Assembly (NCBI GenBank): GCA_945643635.1
Contig: CALZFC010000166.1
Span: 124,001 to 188,000, forward strand
DNA from: Allodiplogaster sudhausi
Lineage: Eukaryota > Nematoda > Chromadorea > Rhabditida > Diplogasteridae
DNA length: 64,000 nucleotides
Reading direction: 5' to 3'
In this document: piece by piece, positions 15,001 to 26,600 of the stretch
Position numbering within the stretch: position 1 is the first letter of the stretch
Layout: every line of letters begins with the position of its first letter
Translations under genes and position numbers: made by a program
The notes under the pieces: generated by a model
Seen by the model: the letters and a program-made list of their open reading frames with translations, nothing else
Told to the model about the DNA's origin: nothing
Database searches by the model: none

Positions 15001-18000
15001 GTGGGTAGAGAATTAGCTAGGGTAGGTGAGAGCCGCCCTCCAATTTCACATGCTCTCTCGACCGAGGGACAGGCAACTTTATGAGCGCGCGCATTCAAAC
15101 TCGTTCTCTTGCGCTACTGTAGAATTATTCGCCGGATACTTCCTTTAAGAGAAAATGGGAATGGGCAGTGTTGAATTCCCATTTTTGGCATGACAAAGTA
15201 GAGAGAAAAGCAGGAAAAAAGTCCAGCCTACAGAAATTTTAAAGAGGGACAGAGAATTAGTGTTGGTAGTTTCAAGACACTGAATGTATGTATATGTACA
15301 TGGAGATCCCAGGTGTAACCAAAAATGTACAAGGATTTATGATAATATGGGCATGAGCAGTGTTGAATTCCGGTTTTTGGCATGACAAAGAAGAGAGAAA
15401 AGCAGGAAATATCATGAAAAAAGTCCAGCCTAGAGCCATTTTAAAGAGGGAGAGGGAATTAGTGTTGGTAGTTGCAAGACACTGAATGTATGTATGTACA
15501 TAGAGATCCCAGGTGTAACCAAAAATGTACAAGGATTTATGATAATATGGGCATGAGCAGTGTTGAATTCCCGCTTTTGGCATGACAAAGAAGAGAGAAA
15601 AGCAGGAAATATCAAGAAAAAAGTCCAGATTACAGCCATTTTAAAGAGGGACAGAGAATTAGTGTTGGTAGTTGCAAGACACTGAATGTATGTTTGTACA
15701 TAGAGATCCCAGGTGTAACCAAAAATGTATAAGGATTTAAGATAATATGGGCATTAGCAGTGTTGAATTCCGGTTTTTGGCATGACAAAGAAGAGAGAAA
15801 AGAAGGAAATATCAAGAAAAAAGTCCAGCCTACAGCCATTTTAAAGAGTGACAGAGAATTAGTGTTGGTAGTTGCAAGACACTGAATGTATGTTTGTACA
15901 TAGAGATCCCAGGTGTAACCAAAAATGTATAAGGATTTAAGATAATATGGGCATTAGCAGTGTTGAATTCCGGTTTTTGGCATGACAAAGAAGAGAGAAA
16001 AGCAGGAAATATCAAGAAAAAAGTCCAGCCTACAGCCATTTTAAAGAGGGGCAGAGAATTAATGTTGGCAGTTGCAAGACAATAAATATATGTACATAAG
16101 ATCTCAGGTGTAACCAAAAATGTACAGATTTAAGATAAAATGGGCATGATCAGTGTAGAATTTCCGTTTTCGGATGACAAAGAAGAGAGAAAATCAGGAA
16201 AACTTATAAAAAAAAAGTTCAGCCCCATTTTAAAGAGAGAGAAAGAATTACCAAAAATGTACAAGGATTTAAAGGAGGTATCCAGGGAATAATTAACCTA
16301 AGTTTCTTTTTCTAAATGAACATGTTCATCTTGGCGTAAAACATGTCTCCAGAAAGTTTAAGCGATTTTCTTCCATTAAATTCGGAGCAATAGCAACGTG
16401 AAAACTGGTGGGTAGAGAATTAGCTAGGGTAGGTGAGAGCCGCCCTCCAATTTCACATGCTCTCTCGACCGAGGGACAGGCAACTTTATGAGCGCGCGCA
16501 TTCAAACTCGTTCTCTTGCGCTACTGTAGAATTATTCGCCGGATACTTCCTTTAAGAGAAAATGGGAATGGGCAGTGTTGAATTCCCATTTTTGGCATGA
16601 CAAAGTAGAGAGAAAAGCAGGAAAAAAGTCCAGCCTACAGAAATTTTAAAGAGGGACAGAGAATTAGTGTTGGTAGTTTCAAGACACTGAATGTATGTAT
16701 ATGTACATGGAGATCCCAGGTGTAACCAAAAATGTACAAGGATTTATGATAATATGGGCATGAGCAGTGTTGAATTCCGGTTTTTGGCATGACAAAGAAG
16801 AGAGAAAAGCAGGAAATATCATGAAAAAAGTCCAGCCTAGAGCCATTTTAAAGAGGGAGAGAGAATTAGTGTTGGTAGTTGCAAGACACTGAATGTATGT
16901 ATGTACATAGAGATCCCAGGTGTAACCAAAAATGTACAAGGATTTATGATAATATGGGCATGAGCAGTGTTGAATTCCCGCTTTTGGCATGACAAAGAAG
17001 AGAGAAAAGCAGGAAATATCAAGAAAAAAGTCCAGATTACAGCCATTTTAAAGAGGGACAGAGAATTAGTGTTGGTAGTTGCAAGACACTGAATGTATGT
17101 TTGTACATAGAGATCCCAGGTGTAACCAAAAATGTATAAGGATTTAAGATAATATGGGCATTAGCAGTGTTGAATTCCGGTTTTTGGCATGACAAAGAAG
17201 AGAGAAAAGCAGGAAATATCAAGAAAAAAGTCCAGCCTACAGCCATTTTAAAGAGGGGCAGAGAATTAGTGTTGGCAGTTGCAAGACACTGAATGTATGT
17301 ATGTACATAGAGATCCCAGGTGTAACCAAAAATGTATAAGGATTTAAGATAATATGGGCATTAGCAGTGTTGAATTCCGGTTTTTGGCATGACAAAGAAG
17401 AGAGAAAAGAAGGAAATATCAAGAAAAAAGTCCAGCCTACAGCCATTTTAAAGAGGGGCAGAGAATTAGTGTTGGCAGTTGCAAGACAATAAATATATGT
17501 ACATAAGATCTCAGGTGTAACCAAAAATGTACAGATTTAAGATAAAATGGGCATGATCAGTGTAGAATTTCCGTTTTCGGATGACAAAGAAGAGAGAAAA
17601 GCAGGAAAACTTATAAAAAAAGTCCAGCCTACAGCCATTTTAAAGTGAGAGAAAGAATTACCAAAAATGTACAAGGATTTAAAGGAGGTATCCAGGGAAT
17701 AATTAACCTAAGTTTTTTTTTCTAAATGAACATGTTCATCTTGGCGTAAAACATGTCTCCAGAAAGTTTGAGCGATTTTCTTCCATTATATTCGGAGCAA
17801 TAGCAACGTGAAAACTGGCGGGTAGAGATTTAGCTAGTGTAGGTGAGAGCCGCCCTCCAATTTCACATGATCCCTCGACCGAGGGACAGGCAACTTTATG
17901 AGCGCGCGCATTCAAAATCGTTCTCTTGCGCTACTGTAGAATTATTCGCCGGATACTTCCTTTAAGATAAAATGGGAATGGGCAGTGTTGAATTCCCATT

Positions 18001-18420
18001 TTTGGCATGACAAAGTAGAGAGAAAAGCAGGAAAAAAGTCCAGCCTAGAGCCATTTTGAAGAGTTACAGAGAATTAGTGTTGACAGTTGCAAGACACTGA
18101 ATGTATGTATGTACATAGATCCCAGTTGTAACCAAAAATATACAAGGATTTAAGATAAAATGGGCATGAGCAGTGTAGAATTCCAGTTTTCGGCATGCCA
18201 AAGAATGAGAGAAAAGCAGGACATCTTATGAAAAAAGTCCAGCCAACAGCCATTTTAAAGAGGGAGAGAAAATTAGTTGGTAATTGCAAGACACTGAATG
18301 TATGTATGTACATTGAAATTCCAGGTGTAACCCAAAATGTACAAGGATTTTAGAAAAATGGGCATGAGCAGTGTGTAGAATTCCCTTTTTTGGCTCGAAA
18401 AAGAAGAGAGAACATCAGGA
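1..18420. repeat. Satellite array of ~200-bp monomers in higher-order units
   Basis: The basic monomer is almost exactly 200 bp. Blocks of such monomers alternate with a diverged monomer (marked by an ATAAATATATGTACATAAG variant), a ~285-bp insert unrelated to the monomer and a shortened monomer. The insert's AAGGAGGTAT start recurs at 1001, 2406, 4011, 5218, 6625, 8032, 9438, 10845, 12252, 13659, 14865, 16272 and 17692. Spacing is therefore about 1405-1407 in most units, but 1605 once, about 1206 twice and 1420 at the right edge. Differences of about 200 bp mean one monomer gained or lost, as expected from unequal exchange. The last copies (17600-18420) are clearly more diverged, so the array edge is in the window while the left end runs off it. 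All open frames here are short, overlapping and repeat-derived. Confidence 0.97.
1001..1287. repeat. Non-satellite insert of the higher-order unit (13 copies)
   Basis: This ~285-bp segment interrupts the 200-bp monomers once per higher-order unit; the first copy is given here, and the starts of the other twelve are 2406, 4011, 5218, 6625, 8032, 9438, 10845, 12252, 13659, 14865, 16272 and 17692. It contains a T-run, ATGAACATGTTCAT (palindromic), and a GC-richer part with CACATGCTCTCTCG, GGACAGGCAA and GAGCGCGCGCATTCAAA. That GC-richer part resembles short dispersed sequences in two introns of the ABCG gene (43254-43325 and, reversed, 57868-57940). This suggests a mobile element that was trapped and amplified with the satellite. 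No coding capacity is seen. Confidence 0.85.
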
Positions 18421-19099
18421 AATAGCATGCCAATAGTCCAGATGACAACCTTGATCTAGTCCACAAATTAAAGTGTCTAACCATAAGTAAATTGGGCAAT
18501 TACATAATGGGGTCAAAAGTGTACAGTGCATACTGAATATGCATATTCGGAATACAGGTAACGGACCATTAACTCTACTAAATGGGTCAAGTCCAGTGTA
18601 AATCTGACGAAGTCCAAGCATACACAGCAATCGTCGTAGATCTTCGAAGATATTAAATATTGCTAAAAACAAATCGATTCGAAGTGAAGACCTTCCTTAA
18701 AGGAGATCTAAAGCGAATAAATAGTGTCTTGTTTTTTTCGCCTAATTTCGTCGGGCTGAACTAGAAAAGTCGTTTGCAAGTATTCCGAAGTCACAAAAAT
18801 CTTTCTGCTGTGAGGAAATTAGGAGTATTTTCTACTTTGAATTCGCGAATATTTATGATCGCGCCATTTTCAAAAAAAAATTTGATAGGGCTACGACCGT
18901 GGCCGACATGGCCATTAAGCTGCTGAGCGTAAATCGCATACATATGGTGCGCGCAACCAACATTGGCCGGGTTTTGCTTAACACGTTGGCTGACTTGTCC
19001 GTGGTTCAAACCACAAGTTTCTGTGGAGAGAGGCGAGGAGCAGTAGCACTTTCTCTACACCGTACTTTTTAACAATCTGTCAGGGAATTCGTGTTAGGA
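18421..19099. other. Spacer between two repeat arrays
   Basis: Unique-looking AT-rich DNA follows the decayed edge of the 200-bp satellite. Only short open frames with no recognisable similarity occur. I see no RNA gene or mobile element ends. Confidence 0.6.
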
Positions 19100-20560
19100 G
19101 TTTTTCCCTTATGATCTCCTTTAACAACCAGTCGTTTTTTTATAATGAAAACATTTGATTTTTGATAAATTTTGGCGATTAAAGCGTGCTCGACTTCGCA
19201 GCACCATCTGCAAATAATAAGGTTGGAAGGGCGAAAATAATATATCACCAGGATTACTTTAAAAAAATTAAATAAATAATAAATACATTTTATTTCTGAT
19301 GTATTTTGGCGAGTAAGGCGAGTTCAGCTTCGCAGCACCATCTGCAAATAATAAGGTTTTAAATGCGAAAATAAAATTCGCAAGGAGTAATCAGATAAAT
19401 CATTTTAATAATGGGTACATTTGATTTCTGATAAGTTTTGGCGAGTAAGGCGAGCTCTACTTCGCAGCACCATCTGCAAATAATAAGGTTTGAAATGCGA
19501 AAATAAAATTCGCAAGGAGTAATTAGATAAATCAAATTAATAATGAATACATTAATTTCTGATAAATTTTGGCGATTGCTGAGAGGAAGGCGAGATCGAC
19601 TTCGCAGCACCATCTGCAAATAATTAGGTTAGAAATTCGAAAATAAAATTTCGCATGGATTACTTAGATGAATGAAAGAAATAATTAAAAAGTTGGCTGA
19701 TTAATTCCGGCGCGTGCAGTGAAGAAGGCGAGCTCGACATCGCAGCACCATCTGCAATCAGAAAAGTTATAATTACGAAATAAAGTTTCGCAAGAATTAA
19801 TTAGATAAATTAAAGAAATAATGAAAAATTGGCTGATTAATTCCGGCGAGTGTAGTGAAGAAGCTCGACTTCGCAGCACCATCTGTAATGAGAAAGGCTA
19901 TAATTGTTAAAATAAATTTGCAAGGATTAATTAGATAAATTAAAGAAATAATGAAAAAAACATAGCCAATTAATTCCGGCGAGTGTAGTGAAGAAGCTCG
20001 ACTTCGCAGCACCATCTGCAATCAGAAAGGCTCTAATTGTGAATATAAATTTGCAAGGATTAATTAGATAAAATATAGAAATAATGAAAAAATTGGCTGA
20101 TTAATTCCGGCGCGTGCAGTGAAGAAGCGCGACTTCGCAGCACCATCTGTAACGAGAAAGGCTATAATTGTGAAAATAAAATTTGCAAGGATTAATTAGA
20201 TAAATTAAAGAAATAACGAAAATTGGCTGATTAATTCTGGCGAGTGCAGTGAAGACGGCGAGCTCGACTTCGCAGCACCATCTGCAATCAGAAAGGTTAT
20301 AATTACTAAATAAAGTTTCGCAAGAATTAATCAGATAAATTAAAGAAATAATGAAAAATTGGCTGATTAATTCCGGCGCGTGCAGTGAAGAAGGCGAGCT
20401 CGACTTCGCAGCACCATCTGTAATGAGAAAGGCTCTATTTGCGAAAAAAATAAAAGTTCGCAAAAATTAATTAGATAAACTAAAGAAATATGTAAAAACT
20501 GGTCGCTGATAAATGTCGGCGAATGCAGTGAAGAAGTCGAGTACGACGTGAGCAGTGAAC
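19100..20560. repeat. Tandem array of ~134-bp repeats (about 10 copies)
   Basis: The core CGCAGCACCATCTG recurs at about 19197, 19331, 19463, 19603, 19741, 19872, 20005, 20136, 20271 and 20407, a spacing of 131-140 bp. Each unit also has a GGCGAG..AAGGCGAGCTCGACTT segment before the core and an AT-rich part with ATTAGATAAAT. Copies differ by many substitutions and small indels, so this is an older, non-homogenised array unlike the 200-bp satellite. The overlapping minus-strand open frames reflect the repeat. Confidence 0.93.
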
Positions 20561-21489
20561 TCGACGCAGATCCCAACCAAACAGACGAGAGTGACTGCCG
20601 AGATTATGTTTATCTCAAACAAATCAATAACGAATCTCCAAGAAAAATCATCACTCATTAATCCTCTTGATAAACTTTGCCATTAATTACTCACAATCCA
20701 GATTTTCAATTCTTAATCCATAATTCATAAAATGTAGTAAATGCGAAGCAGGAACGATACCCCTCTTTTTGATATATTTACGAAATAAAAAAAAAGTAAT
20801 TTGACACCCAAGATACCGATGAACCGCCAAGTTCGACCGTCGTCTCAACCACGGCGACCATAACCATGAGAGCAGCGTACGGCTTGAAAATGACGGCATA
20901 GATCGCCGCGAGAAAGATCTTAAAGACGGATACTTTTATTTTGGTTATTTTCGCCGATTCTGCTAAGTTCGGATTTACTTTAAATTCTTATCTTGTGTCT
21001 AATTACTATTCGGAGAAATTTAAATACAGATATTTGTAAATATCATTTAAACCAACAATGAAGATCTTATGGTCTTATGGTGGCCCCACGACAAGCATTC
21101 CTTACGATTGAGCAGGCGAGCTCGTTGAATAGTGAGAGAGGAACGGCCTAATGGAAGGCACGAACGCTCCTCCAATAATAAAATATACATAAACAATATT
21201 AACTAGTATTATTCGAAACGAATTAATAAAAACATTAAGCAGACTCCAATTGGAAGCAGGCCGACAAGTTCGTAAGGCATAAATAGAGCAAACGAGATAT
21301 CCGAACCTTTCGAACATAGCGGGCAGAACCGCGACCAGGCAGGAAAAACATCACAGATTTTGCAAGTTAACAAAAAGCTTCAAACCGACCGGCTTGAAGA
21401 GGAGTGGATTTTGTTTGACCAATTCAAAAGAAACACTCAGCGTGGTCTTCCAAGCGAACATTTCGCAAAAAGGGCCTACCAATCAAGGA
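20561..21489. other. Spacer without recognisable gene
   Basis: AT-rich DNA with only short open frames. No splice-consistent gene, tRNA-like sequence or element terminus could be recognised. The start of a short plus-strand open frame (21360) is not supported by anything except the minisatellite it runs into. Confidence 0.5.
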
Positions 21490-21710
21490 GAATCATATGG
21501 CAAGGTATAGCCCTGGGGCAGAAGGCGACAGGAGAACCAGTTGGCAAGGGAAAGCCCAGGGGCAGAAGGCGAAAGGAGAACCAGAAAGCAAGGGAAATCC
21601 CTGGGGCGGAAGGCGAAAGGAGTACCAGATGGCGAGGGAAATTCCCGTTGCAGAAGGCGACAGGAGAACCAGATGACAAGGGAAAGCCCTGGGGCAGAAG
21701 GCAAAAACAT
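21490..21710. repeat. 44-bp minisatellite (about five copies)
   Basis: Consecutive units are built on GGGGCAGAAGGCGACAGG followed by AGAACCAG and AAGGGAAA. The unit is 44 bp, so three units restore the reading frame (132 bp, 44 codons). The plus-strand frame 21360-21752 therefore shows a similar peptide (QKATGEP...) 44 residues apart, and several minus-strand frames are open as well. Open frames here follow from composition and repeat length, not evident selection. Confidence 0.88.
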
Positions 21711-23460
21711 AAAATTCTGATTTGTCTGATAAATACACGAGGAAAATGGTAAATTTAAAAGCGCCTGGCCAAAATATCTGACAATGAGACGGCCATGTCT
21801 GACCTTACAAAAATCACGCGCGTTCTATCCTCAACATCTTCTGTTCCCACCATCTCGACGAGCACAGGGAAAAGACTTCCCAACAATGAATCAGAAACCT
21901 TGAGAAATGGAGAATGAGAGAGGTATAGTACCCAAACTGCTTTCAAATAGCCACAGAATTATTTTCAAAATGAGGCTTCAATGGGCTGGTTGCTCGAATG
22001 GAAGAGGCGTCTGAAAAACCTGCAAAAGATAAGGCAAACAACATTGGTACCATCTTTCGATGATCCACTAAGATTAGGCACATCACATAAGGGTACCATC
22101 TTTCGATGATCCATATAAGAAACAAAGTCAAAGCAATGGAGTGTAGAGAGCAGGTCCCGGCGAGAAAGGCAACCAGCCCAAAGAATATACAAATAAAAGA
22201 GATAATGCAGCCATATGAAAGCAGTTTTAGGCATCCTGACGAAAGCCAGTCTGATGGTCTTTATACATATGATTTCGTCTCCAAGTCGGAGGAAAGTGAG
22301 AAGTAGACGTTTGAAAGTGCCGGAAAAGATTTTTGGACTAAAGAGAGAGGCCAGATTTCGAGAAAGACTCGCGACATGAAGCGAACAGAGATATTAGATG
22401 GAAACACCCAAAAAAAAAAGACAAAACGAGTTGCGTTCAGATATCTTGACCAAATGCGTCGGCACTGATCATGAATGGATGGAATCGTCACCAACAAGAG
22501 AAGACAGACACAAGATCAGGCTAAAGAAAGCAGTTCGCGCGCGATGCGAGAAAACCCGGAGACGAAGGGAAAGAAGCTTGCTCTAATTTTCCCTTAAAAT
22601 TGTATGAAATGACCTTCTGGTCATAATTTATCCCTGGTCAGGAATGCGATAGACATAGAAAAAGAGGGGGAGAAGCTTAGGGCGTAGAGGAGTCCTTAGT
22701 CGAATGGAGTGGGCAGAGAGTTTGGAGCCCAAAGTGGATAAGAGTAATCAAATTTTGGATCTAAAAATATGTGTAGGGTTTGGTCCCGGGAGGCTTAAAA
22801 TATGGGTGGGTATGTGATATAGACGGGCCCTTTTTAAACCCTGCCAAAGATATCATTTAGCCAATTCCACTTCAAGACCGGTCAGTCAGTATTTAGAATT
22901 AAAACTTATCGTTAGAATGCCAAAAGTGCCCCCTGTAATGCTCGCCTGTTAAGTCGACGCATTGCAGAGTCAGAGGAAACCCTCAGAATGGAAGAGCTGC
23001 TCGAGGAGTGAGCTTCTGGACGTGGACAGAATCGGTAGATTCAAATTGACTACTAGTTTCATATTATCTTTCAAAAATATTTTTTTCGTGTTCCTCGAGC
23101 AAAATAACCATAGAAATAGGTCTGATAAGACATATTTTGATTAAAAAGTGATTTATTTAAATTAATTAAAATAAAAATTGCCGCTCCTCCGCGAACTCCT
23201 GGAAGGAGGAAGGTACGGTATTTATTTATTTATTGTTAATATTATTATTATTTTTTTATTAATTTGTTTTTTTTCATAGATATAATCTGCTTTTATTAAA
23301 TGTAAAAACAGTTTTATGAATTTTTTAAATGATTTTTCCTTCTGTTTGGGATTATATTTTGCTTTGCGCGGTTAAGCTTAAGGTGGGTATTTGTACTTGT
23401 AATACTGTTTTATCTGCTGTTGATTTAATGACGATTCGATTTCGTCAAACTGTTTTCTTC
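21711..23460. other. Spacer with weak open frames
   Basis: Two basic short plus-strand frames (22106-22306 and 22398-22586) lie here, but neither has recognisable similarity or convincing splice context. A short direct duplication of GGTACCATCTTTCGATGATC occurs at about 22045 and 22091. The rest is AT-rich, including a T-rich stretch near 23215-23290. Confidence 0.5.
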
Positions 23461-23461
23461 T

Positions 23462-23470
23462 CTCACTCTT

Positions 23471-23508
<38 letters not shown>
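23462..23508. repeat. (TC)n microsatellite
   Basis: A nearly perfect CT dinucleotide run. It lies just beyond the 3' end of the minus-strand gene, so its transcript-sense form would be (GA)n. Confidence 0.95.
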
Positions 23509-23612
23509 ACTACCTGTCATTCTGATTTTTCTTGCTTTTTTTCTAATTTCTAATCAATTTTTATATCAAACTATATCTCTCGATAGCGCTTCTTTCTATT
23601 CCCTAAACAGTA

Positions 23613-26600
23613 CTAATACATCAGCGCTGGACTCTCCCTCTGCTCTGCATCCCTCGGTTTCCTAGACTCGTTTCTATCTCTATGACCCTGCTTTAAACAC
23701 CAAGGCGTAACTGACCAAACGGCGAGCCTCTTGACTGCCTGCTGGAGCCGCTTCTCCTTCCTCTTCTCGACACGGCCTGCCGCAGTCGCGCGGTGAGGAG
23801 CGGGGCGACGGCCGCGGTGCACACGGCGAGGGCGCCTGGGCACAGCAGCGGGCGGCTGCGGGGGCACGTCCTGCGTCTCCATGGCGTCGTCCAGCTCATC
23901 AACCCCGACCGTGTCGTGGTGGACGGTGTCGGCCGGAGATGGCTGGACTCCAGGAATCGGGGAGGGCACGGCTGGCGTGCTCGGGTGAGCCTGGCGCTGG
24001 AGAAGCTCCTCCAGCCGCCGCGCCAGCTGAAGGCAAGAAGTCTTTTACTGAGCATTGAATTAGGGCACGCTATACTCTTCTACACTCGTTCAGATTACTT
24101 GCGCTACACCATTTTCTATCGCATAATCTCCTGGCGATTTCCATTTCTATACCAATAGTTGGTCATGTTCGTATCTTCCCTCTAGCCAATTTGCATTCTT
24201 CCCTCAACTGACTTCGGCATTCTTCCTCTTCTCCTCCACGAGGAGGGCCGTGTTCATGCGCAAGACGCGCGTGGTCTCGGAGATGCTATGATTACGAAAG
24301 ATAATCTTTCCCACTTTTCGCTTTCTGTTCTCTGTCTCTCTCTCTCCCTCTCTCTCTTACTCTCTTGCTCTCTCTAGCTCTCTCTCTCGCTGTCTCTCCC
24401 CTCTCATTTTTCGCACATACCCGAGCGCGTAGAGGGCCACCTCGGTCTGCGCGTACTCGTCCTCGCCCTTCTTCATCTGGCCGAGCCGTTCCGTGAGAAT
24501 GGCCCGCTGCTGCCTCTCCTCCTCCGTGAGGAACTCCTCCGTGCCGTGGGCGAAGCGTGGCTGCCCGTTCGCGTGCCCATGCGCCTGCACGACGCGCCAC
24601 CAGTGGGCGATCTGGGATGTCAGCAGCTGAAACGCGCTATTTCTTCTGGAGAGCAGCTGAAGCTGATTGTAGCTAGATCCCTTTGTAGCGATACGACGAT
24701 AAGTATCTATGGAACATGATCAGAATGACTTGTCTCGACCTGCGCAGGGTCGCCCAGGTAGATGGGGATGATGGAAGAGGTGCCCTCATGGAAGAGGGAG
24801 AAGTTGAGGAGGAAGAAGATCGAGGCCACGCGCATCGTTCCGTCCTCGTTCTCTGCAAGATTTGAACCTGGATACGGTAACGAATGGTCGAATCTCGGCA
24901 TACGGTAACTAGAGTAGCTCGCAATTTGCAAGGACTTAAAGCTTAGAGGACTTTTCTATCTGCCTGAATCCTGTACTTCTTTGTCGAGACCATACCTGCG
25001 AACTCGCAGAAGGTCGCGAAGGGCCGCTCCATGAAATCGCGGAGCTGCTGCTGCGCCTCACGCACCCGGATGTTGCTGGGAAGGAGGATGCTGCTGGGAG
25101 GGAGGCCCGTGGAGGGGCAGGCGACGAGAAGCACCTGAAGTCAGAGAAGAAAGAGCGATAGAGCGAGAACAGAGAAAAATAAATGAAATGAGATAATTCA
25201 AGATTGGGATATTGTTTGTCTTGGAAGAATTAGAAGTGTGTACCTGAACGGTGGACTCGTCCTCCTCAGGGCAGCTGCTGGTCTCGCTCTCTTCTTCATC
25301 CTTCTCCTCTGTCTCCATCTCCTCCTCTCTCTGCTCTCCAGCCTCTTTCGTGCCCTACGAGGGATTTTTTTTAATTAGAAAGTTAATTATTAAAAAAAAT
25401 AGTTAAAATTATTTGAAGCACTAGTTATAAATGAACAACGTATCTTTTATTATGATCTTTTTCTTGCTCTCATTTTTCTTTTCTTTTTCTACAACGAAAT
25501 CCGTTAGTGACAGTATGAGATTCTTTATCCATTTTACATTGAAATCCTAATCTGTTTTAGCCAAAATACAAGACAAACATATAATTTTTATTTAAAAAAA
25601 TTTATGTATTATTTTCTTATTTAGTACTAGGAAAAAAACAAAAGTGAACTAAATAGAGCCTTTATCTTTACTTTTTTATTATAAATTATTAATTTATGCA
25701 TAGGTAATTTTATTCTTTTAAAGCATTTAACTGATAATTTTCTCTCTTATACCGTGTTTCTCTTATTTTTTAAGAAATAAATTCTCTGCGCCACTATTTT
25801 TTATCACTATTTTTTTGAATTTAAATTTAACGGCTACTTTTCCTCATTTAAAATTACTCCTTTTTCTATAATATTAACATTGAATTCGCGAATTTGTTTT
25901 GATAAAAAAAATAGTGGCATTGAATTTTTGCTTTTTTTTTCTTAAATCGAAATCCCCTTTTTCCTATGAAAATTTAAATTGTAATTACCTCTGCGATCTG
26001 TCCGCGTCCTTCTCTCGTGTCCCCTTCTGCCTTCTCCTCATCCCCGCTCATCGGCTCTCCGTCCTTCTCATCGAACTGAAATTAGTTCGTCAATAATTAA
26101 ATTATTTTCACATCTATCTACTAACGGTATTTTTTTATTTAATGCAAAAAACAGATATTACATAATTGATTTGTTTCATTTATTTTCTTAATCTTTCTTT
26201 TTAATGTTAGCCTTTTTCCCTTCTTCACGAGTAAAACTAGAACTCCGCTTGTTGTTTCGCCTTTCAACCAACCCCCCCCCCCTGCTTCTCGCTTTCAACC
26301 AAAGATACAAGTTGGCCCAAGTTTTTTGGCCTTTGAATTTAGGCCCGACCAGACAACTATTTTGGGTTCCTAATTTTCTTTCACGTATGGCTTTTCTCTG
26401 ATTAATTCCCTTAAAAATTCAACTATCTATCGTATGGATGAATGAGTAATGAAATATGTGTTGTAGCTGACCAGCAATCCATGACCGGAGAGGGGAGTCA
26501 GCTCCTCTTCGCCGGCCTCCACAGCATGCCGCGCCAGCTCCACCTTCTCAGATCCGTCCATCTGAACACGGGTTATTTCCTTTTCGTTCTCTTTTTCTTT

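Noticed and set aside
159..18313. Dozens of minus-strand frames of 69-117 codons with repeated peptides such as FLSSLSCQKPEFNTAHAHI
   Set aside because: They follow the 200-bp satellite, shift frame from monomer to monomer because 200 is not a multiple of three, and have no start, stop or splice logic beyond the repeat.
1..18420. Regular spacing that could suggest a CRISPR array
   Set aside because: The repeated unit is 200 bp with no alternation of short repeats and unique spacers, and the genome is eukaryotic.
19359..20658. Overlapping minus-strand frames with ISLIYLINPCKF-like peptides
   Set aside because: They are shadows of the ~134-bp tandem repeat.
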